Below are positions 26,211 through 35,400 of a DNA stretch of 64,000 nt, one piece after another. The translations under genes were made by a program, and so were the position numbers. This DNA is from Cyanobacteria bacterium SBLK (GTDB lineage: Bacteria > Cyanobacteriota > Cyanobacteriia > Cyanobacteriales > Spirulinaceae), in the NCBI GenBank assembly GCA_017746715.1, contig JAGHZQ010000026.1, positions 1 to 64,000 of the forward strand, read 5' to 3'. The notes beneath the pieces are model-generated. The model worked only from the letters and a program-made list of their open reading frames with translations, did not search any database and was not told the origin of the DNA. Numbering within the stretch: the stretch's first letter is position 1; every line of letters begins with the position of its first letter.

Positions 26211-26324
26211 GTTATTATCCGTAGTACCGAATCTCGAAGCTAGATGAAGAGATAACTCTAAACCTTCGAGTTCGGGCGAGGACACAATCCTCAAACACTA
26301 TAAAAAACTAAAAAAGGAGAAACA
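26211..26324 (+). promoter_or_regulatory. Conserved structured leader, copy 1
   Basis: Precedes the first cysteine-rich secreted protein gene. Two stems can form: CTCGAAG (26233) with CTTCGAG (26264), and GAGGA (26278) with TCCTC (26288). AAAGGAG follows before the ATG. It is closely similar to 26975-27088, where both stems are kept with a wobble or extended pairing. Confidence 0.55.
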
Positions 26325-26726
26325 ATGAAAAGATTTTTGAGCGTTCTCAGCATCCTCTGTGCCTTTGTGATGTCCGTACAGTTCTTTTTGATGTCCCCTG
26401 CGGCAATGGCTGGAGAGGTTCCCGCCGTTATCACTCCTCCAGGTGCTTGTTTTCTGGATATTAATCAGTGTGGCAATTCTAGTTCCTGTACTTGTCCGGA
26501 TGAATACGAGTACAGTCCAATCGTTGGCTATTGCTTGATTGAGGATATTGATGATGCAACGGAGCGTGGCAATGCTGTTAAGAGCATCTGTTCCATGCAA
26601 GCTGCGTTTATCCCCACGACCTGTACGGATGATTTGAATTCAGTGGGTTATCCCAGTAAATGCCTTTGTCCTGGATCGACTCACTACGACCAGCGATTTG
26701 GTCAGTGCGTCGCTTCATTCCGATAA
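26325..26726 (+). CDS. Cysteine-rich secreted protein, tandem paralogue 1
   Basis: 133 residues. Signal peptide MKRFLSVLSILCAFVMSVQF... ending near AMA-GEV. The mature protein has two related modules: C-x2-DIN-x-CGN-x-S-x-CTCP...C and C-x2-DLN-x2-GYPSKCLCP...C, each with a C...C-x-C...C pattern, i.e. EGF-like or small disulfide-rich modules. The neighbour 362 bp downstream is a paralogue with the same layout and the same leader. Probably an exported binding or surface peptide; function unknown. Confidence 0.78.
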   Translation: MKRFLSVLSILCAFVMSVQFFLMSPAAMAGEVPAVITPPGACFLDINQCGNSSSCTCPDEYEYSPIVGYCLIEDIDDATERGNAVKSICSMQAAFIPTTCTDDLNSVGYPSKCLCPGSTHYDQRFGQCVASFR

Positions 26727-26974
26727 TAGGCTTTTTCGGATTTTCCGAGGGAAGGCGATCGCATAACTGCATCTGCGGCCACGCGATCGCTTTTGTAACA
26801 TCATCGAGTCGCGATCGCATCTGAGAATAAGAAAAACATCTACTTCTTTTAATTTCTCTTGATTGTTCGCAAAAGAAAATCCTCGCGATCCTGACGAAAT
26901 TTAGTTGAGAATTTATTTCGATCGCACTTAAACCTTTTCTTAACCTTTTCTTAATCTCAATCGGATATTAATAG
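26727..26974. other. Intergenic region between the two cysteine-rich protein genes
   Basis: AT-rich with HIP1 sites. A weak hairpin (TCGGA/TCCGA, near 26738) just after the stop may act as a terminator. No gene seen. Confidence 0.4.
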
Positions 26975-27088
26975 GTTTATTATCAGTAGTACCAAATCTC
27001 GGAGATAAATAAACAGAAAACTCTAAACTTCGAGTTCGGGCGAGGATAAAATCCTCAAACACGATATAAAACTAAAAAAGGAGAAAAA
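26975..27088 (+). promoter_or_regulatory. Conserved structured leader, copy 2
   Basis: Stems CTCGGAG (26998) with CTTCGAG (27028), one G-U pair replacing A-U of copy 1, and GAGGAT (27042) with ATCCTC (27051), one pair longer than in copy 1. AAAAGGAG precedes the ATG. Confidence 0.55.
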
Positions 27089-27508
27089 ATGAAAAGATTT
27101 TTGAGTGTTCTTAGAATCCTCTGTGCATTCGTCGTGTCCCTACAGTTCTTTTTGATGGTGTCCCCGACTGCAATGGCGCAAGAGATGCCGGCTGTCATGC
27201 CTCCTGAAGGTCCTTGTACTCTGGATATTAATCCGTGTGGCAATCCTAGTATGTGTGCTTGCCCGGATGGATATGAGTATAATGCAAGTGTTAAGTTGTG
27301 CTCGATTGAAAATATTTCTCAGGCCACAGATCCCGGACTCGAGCCTCGTTTTGTTGAAAGCTCCTGTTCGATTCAGGCGTTTCTTTTACCGATACCGATT
27401 GCTTGTACGAGGGATATCAATCCATTGGGATACCCCAGTCATTGCGCATGTCCCAGCGGAACCCGATACAACGAGTTATTTGCTCATTGCGTGATTCCAT
27501 TGAGCTAA
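27089..27508 (+). CDS. Cysteine-rich secreted protein, tandem paralogue 2
   Basis: 139 residues. Signal peptide MKRFLSVLRILCAFVVSLQF..., cleavage near AMA-QEM. Two modules C-x2-DINPCGNPSMCACPDGYEY...C and C-x2-DINPLGYPSHCACPSGTRY...C match the first paralogue's modules closely, so both gene duplication and older internal module duplication are visible. Function unknown; probably extracellular. Confidence 0.78.
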   Translation: MKRFLSVLRILCAFVVSLQFFLMVSPTAMAQEMPAVMPPEGPCTLDINPCGNPSMCACPDGYEYNASVKLCSIENISQATDPGLEPRFVESSCSIQAFLLPIPIACTRDINPLGYPSHCACPSGTRYNELFAHCVIPLS

Positions 27509-27573
27509 CGCACTCATCCTAGAGATTCAATCTTGGCGATCGCCCTGCTGCGAATGCAGCGATGCGATCGCCT

Positions 27574-30500
27574 TTATAATGAAATTTGGACTGGATCGGG
27601 GAGATCGGATAGTTGCAATTCTACTTTGAGGCGATCGCCGTCGCGATCGACATTTACCACATAGCCACTTCCCGCATCGGCAAAAGCAAATGAATGGTTC
27701 TCTTTTAAGTTTACAACGATCGTGTCGATGGCAATTTGGTGACATTTGCCATCAAAGATAATTTTTTTATCGCTCAAACAATCCCGCAGCATAAATTGTT
27801 GAGTTGGAGGGATGACTCGCAGATCTAAGTGGCGCAATTGTACGGTCAATATCTCGGTTTGATGGACTTTTTTAATTTTTATATCCTCGGGCAAACCCGC
27901 GATCGCTTCGGAAGACTCAATCGGAGTCACAGTACGAAAATGCAGTGACTTTTTCTGTTTGGTTGCGACATTCTCCGCAGGAGGAACGGGAATCGGGAGA
28001 GAAATTTGTTGGGCAGAAATTCCCCACAGTTTGGATTTTTTTTCCAGTTCGGAACGGCTTTTGAGCACTTTTTTGACTTGTCCTTGTTGGCTGAGATATT
28101 CTTCTTGTTTTTTCTTAACAGCCAGCCAGCGAGAGCGGGAAAAATTAGCGATATTTTTATCTTTATTATGGGTATAGCGTTCGTAAAAAGCAAGTGTTTC
28201 GACCAAGGAACCAATCTTTTCTAAAGCAATGCCCATTTGAGGAGGCTCGAGGAACTGTTCCCAATCCCCGTAAAAGAGAATTTTTTCTTTGAAGAACACT
28301 TCGTAACGATAGCGCAGATCCCGCGATAAATCTTGGGGAGACAGTTCAGAATAGGCAATATTTCGAACGATGGAAAAGGGTAAACCCAATTCCTTGGCTT
28401 TCTCGCTCGTTAACGTTGAAGGGTAAGTTTCGATCGCCTCGATCGCCGCATCCCATTTTTTTCCTTCCAGCAAGCGAGAGAGTAATTTGTGCAAGACTTC
28501 TTCACCACATTCATCTTCTTTTGCCCCTTCGAGACACCGTTTCATTTTTTCGCGATCGCCCAAACTTTCATAAGCTAGAGTCGCATCTACCCATCGTTTT
28601 TCGCTTTCTAGAATCGGTGCAATCGGTTGCAGCCAATCTTCAGAGAGCGGACGTTGTGCTTCGTCCCAAGCCGAGATTGCGCGATCGCTACCTCCTGCTT
28701 TCACTAAATAAGGCAAACCTTGAGGAAATCCTAAAGTTTCTGCCTTAGCGAGATTGTATTCGACTTTTTTCGTACTGTTTGCATCTTCCCACAAAGTAAT
28801 GGCGCGATCGTATTCTCCTGCCTGATAAAAACAGAATCCAGCGCGATCGCCCATTCCTTGATATTTGGCTTTTGCTAATTTTTCCAGTACCGTTCCTAAT
28901 TGCAACCATTCTGTTATATTGAGTTTTATTTTTTTATTTTCTCCTAATATTTCAATTCTCTTTCCATAGGTTTGAATTGCTGTTTTCCATTGTGCGGTAA
29001 AGCGATACTTTTCAAGCGTATTATTATTGATTTTTCTGTCTAAGAACTGACTAAAGTCATGCAAGCTATCTTGGTTTTCTACTTCGCTTGCCATAAATTC
29101 AATGAGAGGTTTGACTTTAGTCGGATTAACATCTAAAGTATCTGAATCGTTGCTATCTTCATTCTTTCTCTCAATATCGTACCATGTTGATAACTTTTCC
29201 CAACACATTCCTTGCCAAAAACAGTTCCAGGCGAGGTCTAATTCTTGTTGTTGTAGGAAGTATTCTCCAGACTGTAGATAATTTTCTTCAAATTTTAAAG
29301 CCCATGCCTCGCAGATTTGTACTTGTTTTTTATCGGCTAAACGCTTATAAGCACTTTGAGCGCGTCGAATTAAATCTGCATTTTCCATGTTAATCCCTTC
29401 CGTAAAAAAAGTATTGGCAATTTCTGGAAGATCGTCCGTTCCGATCGCATCGGCACGATCGCCACGTCCGATGAGTTGAATGCGAGTTTTCCACTGGATT
29501 TTACTTTTCTGTTGTTGCAGTAATGCTAAAAATCTTTCCAATTCCAATTCATTACTGGCGTGTTTCCAAAGTTTTCTCTCTCCCTCCTTCGTATCGATAA
29601 TAAATAACCGTTCTGTCGCGCGACTGGCCGCAACATAAAGTTTATTAAAAAAGTATTTTACTTCTTCGGAAGCAGAGTTCGTTGGCAGCCAAGAATCGAG
29701 ATTGCAAGATTCGCCAAATTTATAGAGAACAACTTGTTTGAATTCTAATCCTTTAGCCGCGATCGCGCTTAAAACATTCCAAAGTGAAGTTCCTTGTCTT
29801 TTACTTTTTTCTTGCAGTTGTGCCAGAAGATTATCTTTTTGAATATAATCTCTTTCTCCACCTTGATCGCAGGGAATAATAATAATGGTATCTTGTAAAT
29901 ACTCTCCAAGTTCTTCTGGAGATATATCTTGTCCGACAATCAGTTTTTGGGGATTAAAATCGCCATGTTTTCTTGCTTTTTGAGGCTTGAGTTCTGGTAA
30001 ATCGAAGAGAACGCTTCGCCATAATTGGATAAGATTGTTAACGCCGACAATCGCAGGAATTGAACGATAATTTGATTCCAATTCGGCAAAATTCATCTCT
30101 AAATCGAGTTTTCCGGTTGGGGAAAGCGTGGTAATGACTTCATTATAAAATGCCGCTTTCAAACTTGCCCAACGAAATCCAGTTGGGTTAAGAGTTTGCA
30201 GGGGATCGCCAGCAAAAGCGAAAGGCAAACTTTCAACGTGTTGATGTTCGAGATCGTATTCTGCAAACACCGATAAACGCATAATTGCTTGCAGTTCGAT
30301 ATGCGTAAAATCCTGTGCTTCATCGCAAAAAATCGCCGTATAGTCGGGGGTATAACATTTGAGATAAAGCACGCGACGAATGAGATCTTGATCGTCCCAT
30401 TTTTCTGCTTCTTTGGTATAGCGTTTATACCATTTCCACACTGTTTCGTGAATCTCCTGAAATTCTTCTGCGGTAATGGTTTGCTCTCGCTTGGGAATTT

Positions 30501-31923
30501 CGCGATAATCTTCGACTTCTAAATAGCGATCGCGTTCGTCTAAATGATAGCCTTTAATAAAAGTGCGGATCGCCTGCCAGCATAATTCGGGGGAATATTT
30601 GCGTAAGGTCGTTCGTTCTAGGAGTTGGCGGAAGCGATGAAAAGAAATATAATTAGCATCGTTAAAGCGATCGCGTTCTTCGAGGGGGAGTAAGTTGCGT
30701 AAAAAGGTGCGAAAAGATTGAAAGAAAGAACTAATATCAGGTAACTCTTCAATAATACCCCGCTTGGCTAAAAAACGATAATGGGAGGCTAATAAAGGAA
30801 TGACTCTTTCTTTTGCAACTTTGAGCAAGCGTTCGTTATAAGCTAAAAATAAAGGATGGGGTTTACTTAAAATAGATATATTTTTCTCTTGACAAAAGCG
30901 CAAATGTTTGTGACAATAATCTGCAAAAAGATGAAAGAGCATGGTTGATTTGCCACTACCTGCTTGTCCGTTTAAAAATAAAGGTAAAGAGGGGCGCGTG
31001 GTGGAAACATCATGTAAAATAGCTTCTTCTTCTGCGGAAAGGGCCAAATTGGCATTTTCTTCATTTTCAATAGCTAACCAGTTTGTTTCATCTGCTAATA
31101 AATAACTGGGATAGGCTCGAGAGGCGATGGAGGTTAATTCATCTAATGTGGTTGGAGTTTCTGGATTGAGAGGGGAAATTTCTTTTTCGGGCCAGGTAAA
31201 ATCAAGAACTTGTTGAATTTGTTGGCGATCGGGCCTGCAAGCAAAAGGAGCAATGAGAAAAAGAACCTGCCTCGAGGGAATATCTATGGTGAGAATGCGG
31301 CTGTAGAGAACGTAAAGGTTTTCTTCTCCATAGAGTTTAATTCCCGTCCAATTTGTATCCTCGCCAAAATCTGAGGGCGAGTCTGCCAGTTCTGTGAGAA
31401 TGCGATTAAAGGTTATCCATTGAGATTGGATTTCAGGGGTAGCAAAGCCATTCAACCACCATTCGCTCTCGTAGATTGCGATGCCATTAAAATCCATTCG
31501 CAAACTGGGACGTTGCAACCAGAGTCGCAATTCATCGCTGAGGGGTAGAGGGGAATGTTGCCGATCGCTTTTCGTTTTGCATTGATTGAGCCATTGCCAG
31601 AGTTGTCCTTGTTTGATTTGACTGTCGAGGTGGCGATCGGCAAAGTTTTCGCGATCGCGTAAAAATTCTTCATAAGCGCGATCGCCACGACGAAATACCT
31701 GCAACCAGCACAAGACAGGATCGCTTCCCACTCGCCTTATGCGCGCGATTAAGCGCAGGTTGCCTTCTTTGCGCTTTAAATAGGGATAAACCCGTTCAAA
31801 GCGCCCTAGCGCCTGTTCTAGACTCATTTCTTCCAATACCCCGCACAGGCGATCGACGTGATCTCCCAGTCCGGTTTTTTCCGCAACTTGCTTATTAAAT
31901 GCGGCAGTGCGATAAACGTACAT
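27574..31923 (-). CDS. Large UvrD-like superfamily 1 helicase with long helical/TPR-like C-terminus
   Basis: 1449 residues. Residues 1-300 are a specific N-terminal region opening with a cytotoxin/RelE-like AAFNKQVAEK stretch. Walker A GQAGSGKST at about 318-326; Walker B DEAQD at about 532-536; motif V-like AAKGLEFKQVVL at about 723; motif VI-like YVAASRATERLFIID at about 765. Residues about 800-1449 are helical with repeated A..Y/F..A.LW units, resembling TPR-like repeats, and no nuclease motif was found. This is much larger than UvrD/PcrA (about 720). It stands alone in its transcription unit. It may be an RNA/DNA helicase in repair, RNA surveillance or phage defence; the motifs support ATPase/helicase only. 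Confidence 0.88.
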   Translation of the reverse strand: MYVYRTAAFNKQVAEKTGLGDHVDRLCGVLEEMSLEQALGRFERVYPYLKRKEGNLRLIARIRRVGSDPVLCWLQVFRRGDRAYEEFLRDRENFADRHLDSQIKQGQLWQWLNQCKTKSDRQHSPLPLSDELRLWLQRPSLRMDFNGIAIYESEWWLNGFATPEIQSQWITFNRILTELADSPSDFGEDTNWTGIKLYGEENLYVLYSRILTIDIPSRQVLFLIAPFACRPDRQQIQQVLDFTWPEKEISPLNPETPTTLDELTSIASRAYPSYLLADETNWLAIENEENANLALSAEEEAILHDVSTTRPSLPLFLNGQAGSGKSTMLFHLFADYCHKHLRFCQEKNISILSKPHPLFLAYNERLLKVAKERVIPLLASHYRFLAKRGIIEELPDISSFFQSFRTFLRNLLPLEERDRFNDANYISFHRFRQLLERTTLRKYSPELCWQAIRTFIKGYHLDERDRYLEVEDYREIPKREQTITAEEFQEIHETVWKWYKRYTKEAEKWDDQDLIRRVLYLKCYTPDYTAIFCDEAQDFTHIELQAIMRLSVFAEYDLEHQHVESLPFAFAGDPLQTLNPTGFRWASLKAAFYNEVITTLSPTGKLDLEMNFAELESNYRSIPAIVGVNNLIQLWRSVLFDLPELKPQKARKHGDFNPQKLIVGQDISPEELGEYLQDTIIIIPCDQGGERDYIQKDNLLAQLQEKSKRQGTSLWNVLSAIAAKGLEFKQVVLYKFGESCNLDSWLPTNSASEEVKYFFNKLYVAASRATERLFIIDTKEGERKLWKHASNELELERFLALLQQQKSKIQWKTRIQLIGRGDRADAIGTDDLPEIANTFFTEGINMENADLIRRAQSAYKRLADKKQVQICEAWALKFEENYLQSGEYFLQQQELDLAWNCFWQGMCWEKLSTWYDIERKNEDSNDSDTLDVNPTKVKPLIEFMASEVENQDSLHDFSQFLDRKINNNTLEKYRFTAQWKTAIQTYGKRIEILGENKKIKLNITEWLQLGTVLEKLAKAKYQGMGDRAGFCFYQAGEYDRAITLWEDANSTKKVEYNLAKAETLGFPQGLPYLVKAGGSDRAISAWDEAQRPLSEDWLQPIAPILESEKRWVDATLAYESLGDREKMKRCLEGAKEDECGEEVLHKLLSRLLEGKKWDAAIEAIETYPSTLTSEKAKELGLPFSIVRNIAYSELSPQDLSRDLRYRYEVFFKEKILFYGDWEQFLEPPQMGIALEKIGSLVETLAFYERYTHNKDKNIANFSRSRWLAVKKKQEEYLSQQGQVKKVLKSRSELEKKSKLWGISAQQISLPIPVPPAENVATKQKKSLHFRTVTPIESSEAIAGLPEDIKIKKVHQTEILTVQLRHLDLRVIPPTQQFMLRDCLSDKKIIFDGKCHQIAIDTIVVNLKENHSFAFADAGSGYVVNVDRDGDRLKVELQLSDLPDPVQISL

Positions 31924-31984
31924 TCAACGAACTTCCCAGTGTATAGACCGATACCTCTATTTTCTATTGTGGAGGATCGGGCTG

Positions 31985-32040
31985 GAAATTGGGGGAGATG
32001 GGGGGAGATGGAGGAGCTTCGGGAGATGGGGGAGATGGGA
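31985..32040. repeat. G-rich purine minisatellite, copy 2
   Basis: Repeats of GGGGGAGATG and TCGGGAGATGG types between the helicase start and the phosphoesterase stop. Confidence 0.55.
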
Positions 32041-32042
32041 TG

Positions 32043-33152
32043 TTATTCGTTATTTAAAATGAGTAGCGTGTTATTGTCGATTTGGGTGGGGTTTCCGTTT
32101 TTGTCGATCGCGCCGAAGGATTCTAAATACGTGCGGACGGGTTGGGAGTAATGAGAAAAATTAAATTGGCGATCGCCAGCACAAACATCAGCCCAAAATT
32201 CTCGCAAGTCTCGGGCGAGGTCTTCTGCTTCTCGGCCGGATAAATTAAGGGGAGGGAGTTCGACTAATCGGTGCATGAAGGGGTAGGAGCGATCGCCGAT
32301 GCGCTCTCGGGCCACTTGCGGTACATTCTGCAAATGGGGGATTTCTTCAATATTAAAAGACTCGATTTGTAGGTGTTTTATGCCGCGATCGCTTTCCCAT
32401 AAGTGCAAGATTCGATAGGGATTGGGATAACCTACTGTAGAACCGGTCGTAATGTCATAAATTCCCTCTCGTTCGGCAATATCTTGAATGTGAAGATGGC
32501 CGCTAAAAATCAATTTTACTCCTGCTTCGCGTAATTTCTCTAACAAAATAGGCGCATTATCGAGCATATAACGCTTACCCATCAAATGTTGAGATTGTCC
32601 GGGTAAGTGTTCGATAACATTGTGATGAATCATCACCAAAATAAACTTATCTTTAACGTCTAATAAAATTCGATCCAGCCATTCCAATTGCTCTGCATCC
32701 AAACAGCCTAATTGTTTTCCGCTCGCATCAAATTGATTGGAATTTAAGGCAATAAGTTGAACCTCGGGTAAAATTTCACGAGTGTAATAAAGTTTTTCTG
32801 TATTTTCATAACCTGCCTTGCGATAATAGCGCGGAAATTCAGACCAACCAATATTTTTTGATGTGGGTAGCGGGGTGAGGACATCGTGATTGCCCGGAAT
32901 AACATAAGCGGGAAAAGAAAGAGATTCGAGACGTTTTTGCAACCATTGATGGTTTTCTTGTTCTCCATCTTGAGTCAGATCTCCGGGGATGAGTAAAAAA
33001 TCGAGATCGAGTTGTTCTAAATGATTTAAAACAGATTCAAAAATAGGAATACTCGCTTCGACGAGGTGAAAGCGCGGGTTGTTAAAATCGACGGTATGGG
33101 TTAGAGCAATATGAGGATCGCTGGCGATCGCAAATCGAAAGTTCAGGCTCAT
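32043..33152 (-). CDS. Calcineurin-like metallophosphoesterase
   Basis: 369 residues. The metal-binding motifs appear in order: ASDPHI (DxH), PGDLTQDGE (GD), IPGNHDVL (GNHD), MIHHNVIEH (H) and FSGHLHIQD (GHxH). The first 260 residues form the catalytic domain; the last 100 are a specific C-terminal extension. Cytoplasmic, no signal peptide. The family hydrolyses phosphomonoesters or diesters including cyclic nucleotides; the substrate is not determined. Stands between the giant helicase and a MerR regulator on the minus strand. Confidence 0.88.
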   Translation of the reverse strand: MSLNFRFAIASDPHIALTHTVDFNNPRFHLVEASIPIFESVLNHLEQLDLDFLLIPGDLTQDGEQENHQWLQKRLESLSFPAYVIPGNHDVLTPLPTSKNIGWSEFPRYYRKAGYENTEKLYYTREILPEVQLIALNSNQFDASGKQLGCLDAEQLEWLDRILLDVKDKFILVMIHHNVIEHLPGQSQHLMGKRYMLDNAPILLEKLREAGVKLIFSGHLHIQDIAEREGIYDITTGSTVGYPNPYRILHLWESDRGIKHLQIESFNIEEIPHLQNVPQVARERIGDRSYPFMHRLVELPPLNLSGREAEDLARDLREFWADVCAGDRQFNFSHYSQPVRTYLESFGAIDKNGNPTQIDNNTLLILNNE

Positions 33153-33209
33153 TCTTCAATGGGTTTTTTCTCACTATATCAAGTTGGAGGGATAACATGC
33201 AACTCTTTT

Positions 33210-33243
33210 CAATTCTCAATTCTCAATTCTCAATTCTCAATTC
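33210..33243. repeat. CAATTCT heptamer tandem repeat
   Basis: Four full copies and a partial fifth of the 7-bp unit, abutting the stop codon of the MerR gene. Confidence 0.85.
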
Positions 33244-33661
33244 ATTGTTCGATGTTTGGGCAAATCGTACCATCGAGAGAATCGCGATCGGAAATTTCGT
33301 TCCATCCCGATAAAATACCTTGTAATTCCAATTGTAAAGTTTCTAAGGCCTGGATTTGTTCGCGAATCGACCGATGTTTAATTAAAAGACGTTCTCGAAC
33401 AATACCGCAAGGAACTTCGCCGCGATCTCGCACGGTTAAAATTTCGCCAATTTCTTGCAAGCTCAATCCGAGAGCGCGAGCGCGTTTGATAAAATGCAAG
33501 CGGGTAAAAATTTCGGGTTTAAAGAGGCGATATCCGGCAGGCGATCGCGTTACGACGGGAGCGAGTAATCCTCGATCTTCATAATAACGAATAGTTTTGA
33601 CCGATAAACTGCTCTCGTTTGCTACTCGTCCGATTTTTAATAATGGTTCTGAGGCTAACAA
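33242..33661 (-). CDS. MerR-family metal-responsive regulator
   Basis: 139 residues, apparently from a TTG start at 33661. The N-terminal winged helix reads KIGRVANESSLSVKTIRYYEDRGLL and PAGYRLF; an effector-coupling helix follows (FIKRARALGLSLQEIGEIL), then the dimer helix. Cysteines at about 80 (VPCG) and near the end (GTICPNIEQ) occupy positions used by heavy-metal MerR proteins (ZntR, CadR, PbrR type). It is divergent from the META-domain gene with a 113-bp intergenic region; no metal transporter is adjacent, so the target is uncertain. Confidence 0.85.
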   Translation of the reverse strand: MLASEPLLKIGRVANESSLSVKTIRYYEDRGLLAPVVTRSPAGYRLFKPEIFTRLHFIKRARALGLSLQEIGEILTVRDRGEVPCGIVRERLLIKHRSIREQIQALETLQLELQGILSGWNEISDRDSLDGTICPNIEQ

Positions 33662-33689
33662 AGTTGTTATTTGGTTGTTGTTGATTTTC

Positions 33690-33705
33690 CCCTCTTGGGA
33701 GGGGT
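33690..33705. repeat. CCCCTC/GAGGGG hairpin repeat
   Basis: Six-base perfect arms with a TTGG loop followed by GTTAGGGGTGGG, a short interspersed sequence common in cyanobacterial intergenic DNA. It lies in the divergent MerR/META promoter region. Confidence 0.5.
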
Positions 33706-33774
33706 TAGGGGTGGGTTGTTGTTGGTTTTTCGGCTAAATATTATTATAGCTTTAGTATCGATCGCGAACAAGCC

Positions 33775-34605
33775 ATGTTGATGATGAGCAATTCTCTAAA
33801 TAGAACTTTTGAATTAGGTTTAGCAGGTGCGATGGCGTTTTTTGTTGGGATCGCGTCTGCTCCTTCTACAATTGCCCTGGAGGGAGAAACTCATTCGCCA
33901 TTATCTTTAGAGGATACATCTTGGCAGTTTGTAGGATGGGATGGCGATCGCTCTCTTTTGGAGGGAACGGCAATTACGCTAAAATTTAGAGGCGATCGTC
34001 TCAATGGTTCTTCGGGTTGTAATGGTTATACAGCAATTTATCAAAGCAATACCGAAACAATGAGGGTGAGACGAGTGGTGACGACTCGCATGATTTGTCC
34101 TTCTGAGATCGTAGAACAAGAGGAGGCATTTTTACAGGCTTTGCGATCGGCGCGGCGTTATGAGGTTAGCGATCGCGGACAATTACAGATTTTTTACCGT
34201 GGCGATCGCGGTTCTGGGACGCTTGTTTTTACGTCGGATATTGCGGCGATCGAACCTCTCGTTGGGACGAGTTGGCAATTGCTTTCTTGGGGCAGTCATC
34301 GGGTACAAAATGCTCCTTTAGATCGGGTGAAGATTACTCTACAATTTTTGGACGAACGCCTTACGGGATCGTCGGGTTGCAATCGCTATGATGCTCATTA
34401 TGAAACGGTAGAAATGCGCTTGACAATTGCTTCGGTTTCTATGACGGAAATGGCTTGTTTTGGAGGAGTTGCTCAACAAGAATCGCGATATTTGGCGGCG
34501 CTACAAAATGCGATCCGATATGAGATTAATCCAAAGGGACAACTGGCAATTTTTTATCGGAGCGATCGCGGTTCTGGGACGCTTATTTTTTCTTTGGAGA
34601 GGTGA
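33775..34605 (+). CDS. Exported protein with two META domains (HslJ-like)
   Basis: 276 residues. Signal peptide in residues 1-38 (LGLAGAMAFFVGIASAPSTIA). Two copies of the META/DUF306 domain follow: about 42-155 and about 160-275. Each has a TSWQ(F/L) start, an (L)xGSSGCN(G/R)Y core and a closing G-SGTL(V/I)F strand. HslJ-type proteins are outer-membrane or periplasmic and are linked to stress and antibiotic tolerance; the molecular role is unclear. The conserved Cys of GSSGCN and a second Cys (MICPS, MACFG) recur in both domains and may pair. Confidence 0.87.
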   Translation: MLMMSNSLNRTFELGLAGAMAFFVGIASAPSTIALEGETHSPLSLEDTSWQFVGWDGDRSLLEGTAITLKFRGDRLNGSSGCNGYTAIYQSNTETMRVRRVVTTRMICPSEIVEQEEAFLQALRSARRYEVSDRGQLQIFYRGDRGSGTLVFTSDIAAIEPLVGTSWQLLSWGSHRVQNAPLDRVKITLQFLDERLTGSSGCNRYDAHYETVEMRLTIASVSMTEMACFGGVAQQESRYLAALQNAIRYEINPKGQLAIFYRSDRGSGTLIFSLER

Positions 34606-34826
34606 TTTTTAGCAAGGTCAGAGTGTTGATCGGTTCTTGCTCAGAACCATAAGTTTTCTGGGGGGCTAGCCCCACTTCGGCGCTGCTCAGTGACCGCCCA
34701 GACCCCAACAGTGCGCGTTCCCTTGCGAGTGCTTTCCTAAATCAACAAGAATGAGCACAATACTTCAGTTTTTAATTTTAATGAATATTTACTTATTTGA
34801 TAGATTTGGTGTTATTTCAAAATATT

Positions 34827-34917
34827 CTGGACTTACGCAGCGACACTATATCTAGTGTATTCAGAGATTGAAATTCGCTATCAGTAGTGTTATATTCCCC
34901 TATTTGCATAAGTCCAG
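34827..34917. mobile_element. 91-bp MITE with 13-bp terminal inverted repeats and 5-bp target duplication
   Basis: Left end CTGGACTTACGCA (34827-34839) and right end TGCATAAGTCCAG (34905-34917) are inverted repeats with one mismatch. Both flanks carry ATATT (34822-34826 and 34918-34922), a direct target duplication. The interior has no coding capacity. The GGACTTACGCA end is typical of small cyanobacterial insertion elements mobilised in trans by a full-length relative. Confidence 0.8.
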
Positions 34918-35040
34918 ATATTGATGCTGCGATCGCCGATCCTCCGAGGGTTTTAACCACCATCTCATAGTGATAACCCGTTTTAACGGTTATTTTGCGA
35001 TCGCTTTCCCCAGCCTTCTTTAGATGGCTTCTGCTGTGAG

Positions 35041-35060
35041 CCTTGGATTCAAATCCAAGG
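35041..35060. repeat. Short inverted repeat
   Basis: CCTTGGAT and ATCCAAGG with a TCAA loop. It could be a terminator stem or part of a repeat; no T run follows. Confidence 0.4.
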
Positions 35061-35400
35061 CCGATCAAAAATGAGAGCGAGGTTGATAACTAGATGGATG
35101 AGAGAAATAATCTTCAGTTACCAGTGTGGGAGTCTCGTGGTTTTTCAAAATTATTTGAACAGACAAGCGATCGCTCTAACCTTAATCCATCACTCTCCTG
35201 CCAGTTTCTCGCGATCGCTATCATTTTCAGTCTGACAAACCCCTCATTCTCATCGGGTACGGGTCGCAACAACTCCCAATCTAGCGATCGCGGAAGATGT
35301 CAAGGTTTGCTAGGGAATCCGCATATTTACCCACAATACTCAGCAAAGCCCCGTTAAGATAAGAGAATCAATCATCTACCCATCGAGATCGGGCGACTGA

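Larger units (their letters stand above)
34606..35400. other. Gene-poor region with hairpins and a MITE
   Basis: About 795 bp. It holds a possible terminator hairpin (GGTTCT/AGAACC, 34632-34648, followed by TTTT) after the META gene, the palindrome GGGGCTAGCCCC at 34662-34673, a 91-bp MITE, the inverted repeat at 35041-35060, and then sequence with HIP1 sites. Short frames on both strands (34817-35068 minus; 35094-35357 plus) are not supported as genes. Confidence 0.5.

Noticed and set aside
26211-26324. Match to a known riboswitch (c-di-GMP, glutamine or preQ1 types)
   Set aside because: None of the conserved cores of those classes is present; only two generic stems are seen.
35041-35060. 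Possible tRNA T-arm (GGATTCAAATCC)
   Set aside because: The loop is 4 or 6 bases instead of 7 and no acceptor, D or anticodon arms can be built around it.
34817-35068. 83-codon minus-strand frame
   Set aside because: Its C-terminal third is read through the MITE and it has no ribosome site.
35094-35357. 87-codon plus-strand frame before the Ser/Thr kinase
   Set aside because: Ser/Asn-rich with HIP1 sites, no recognisable domain; more likely upstream non-coding DNA.
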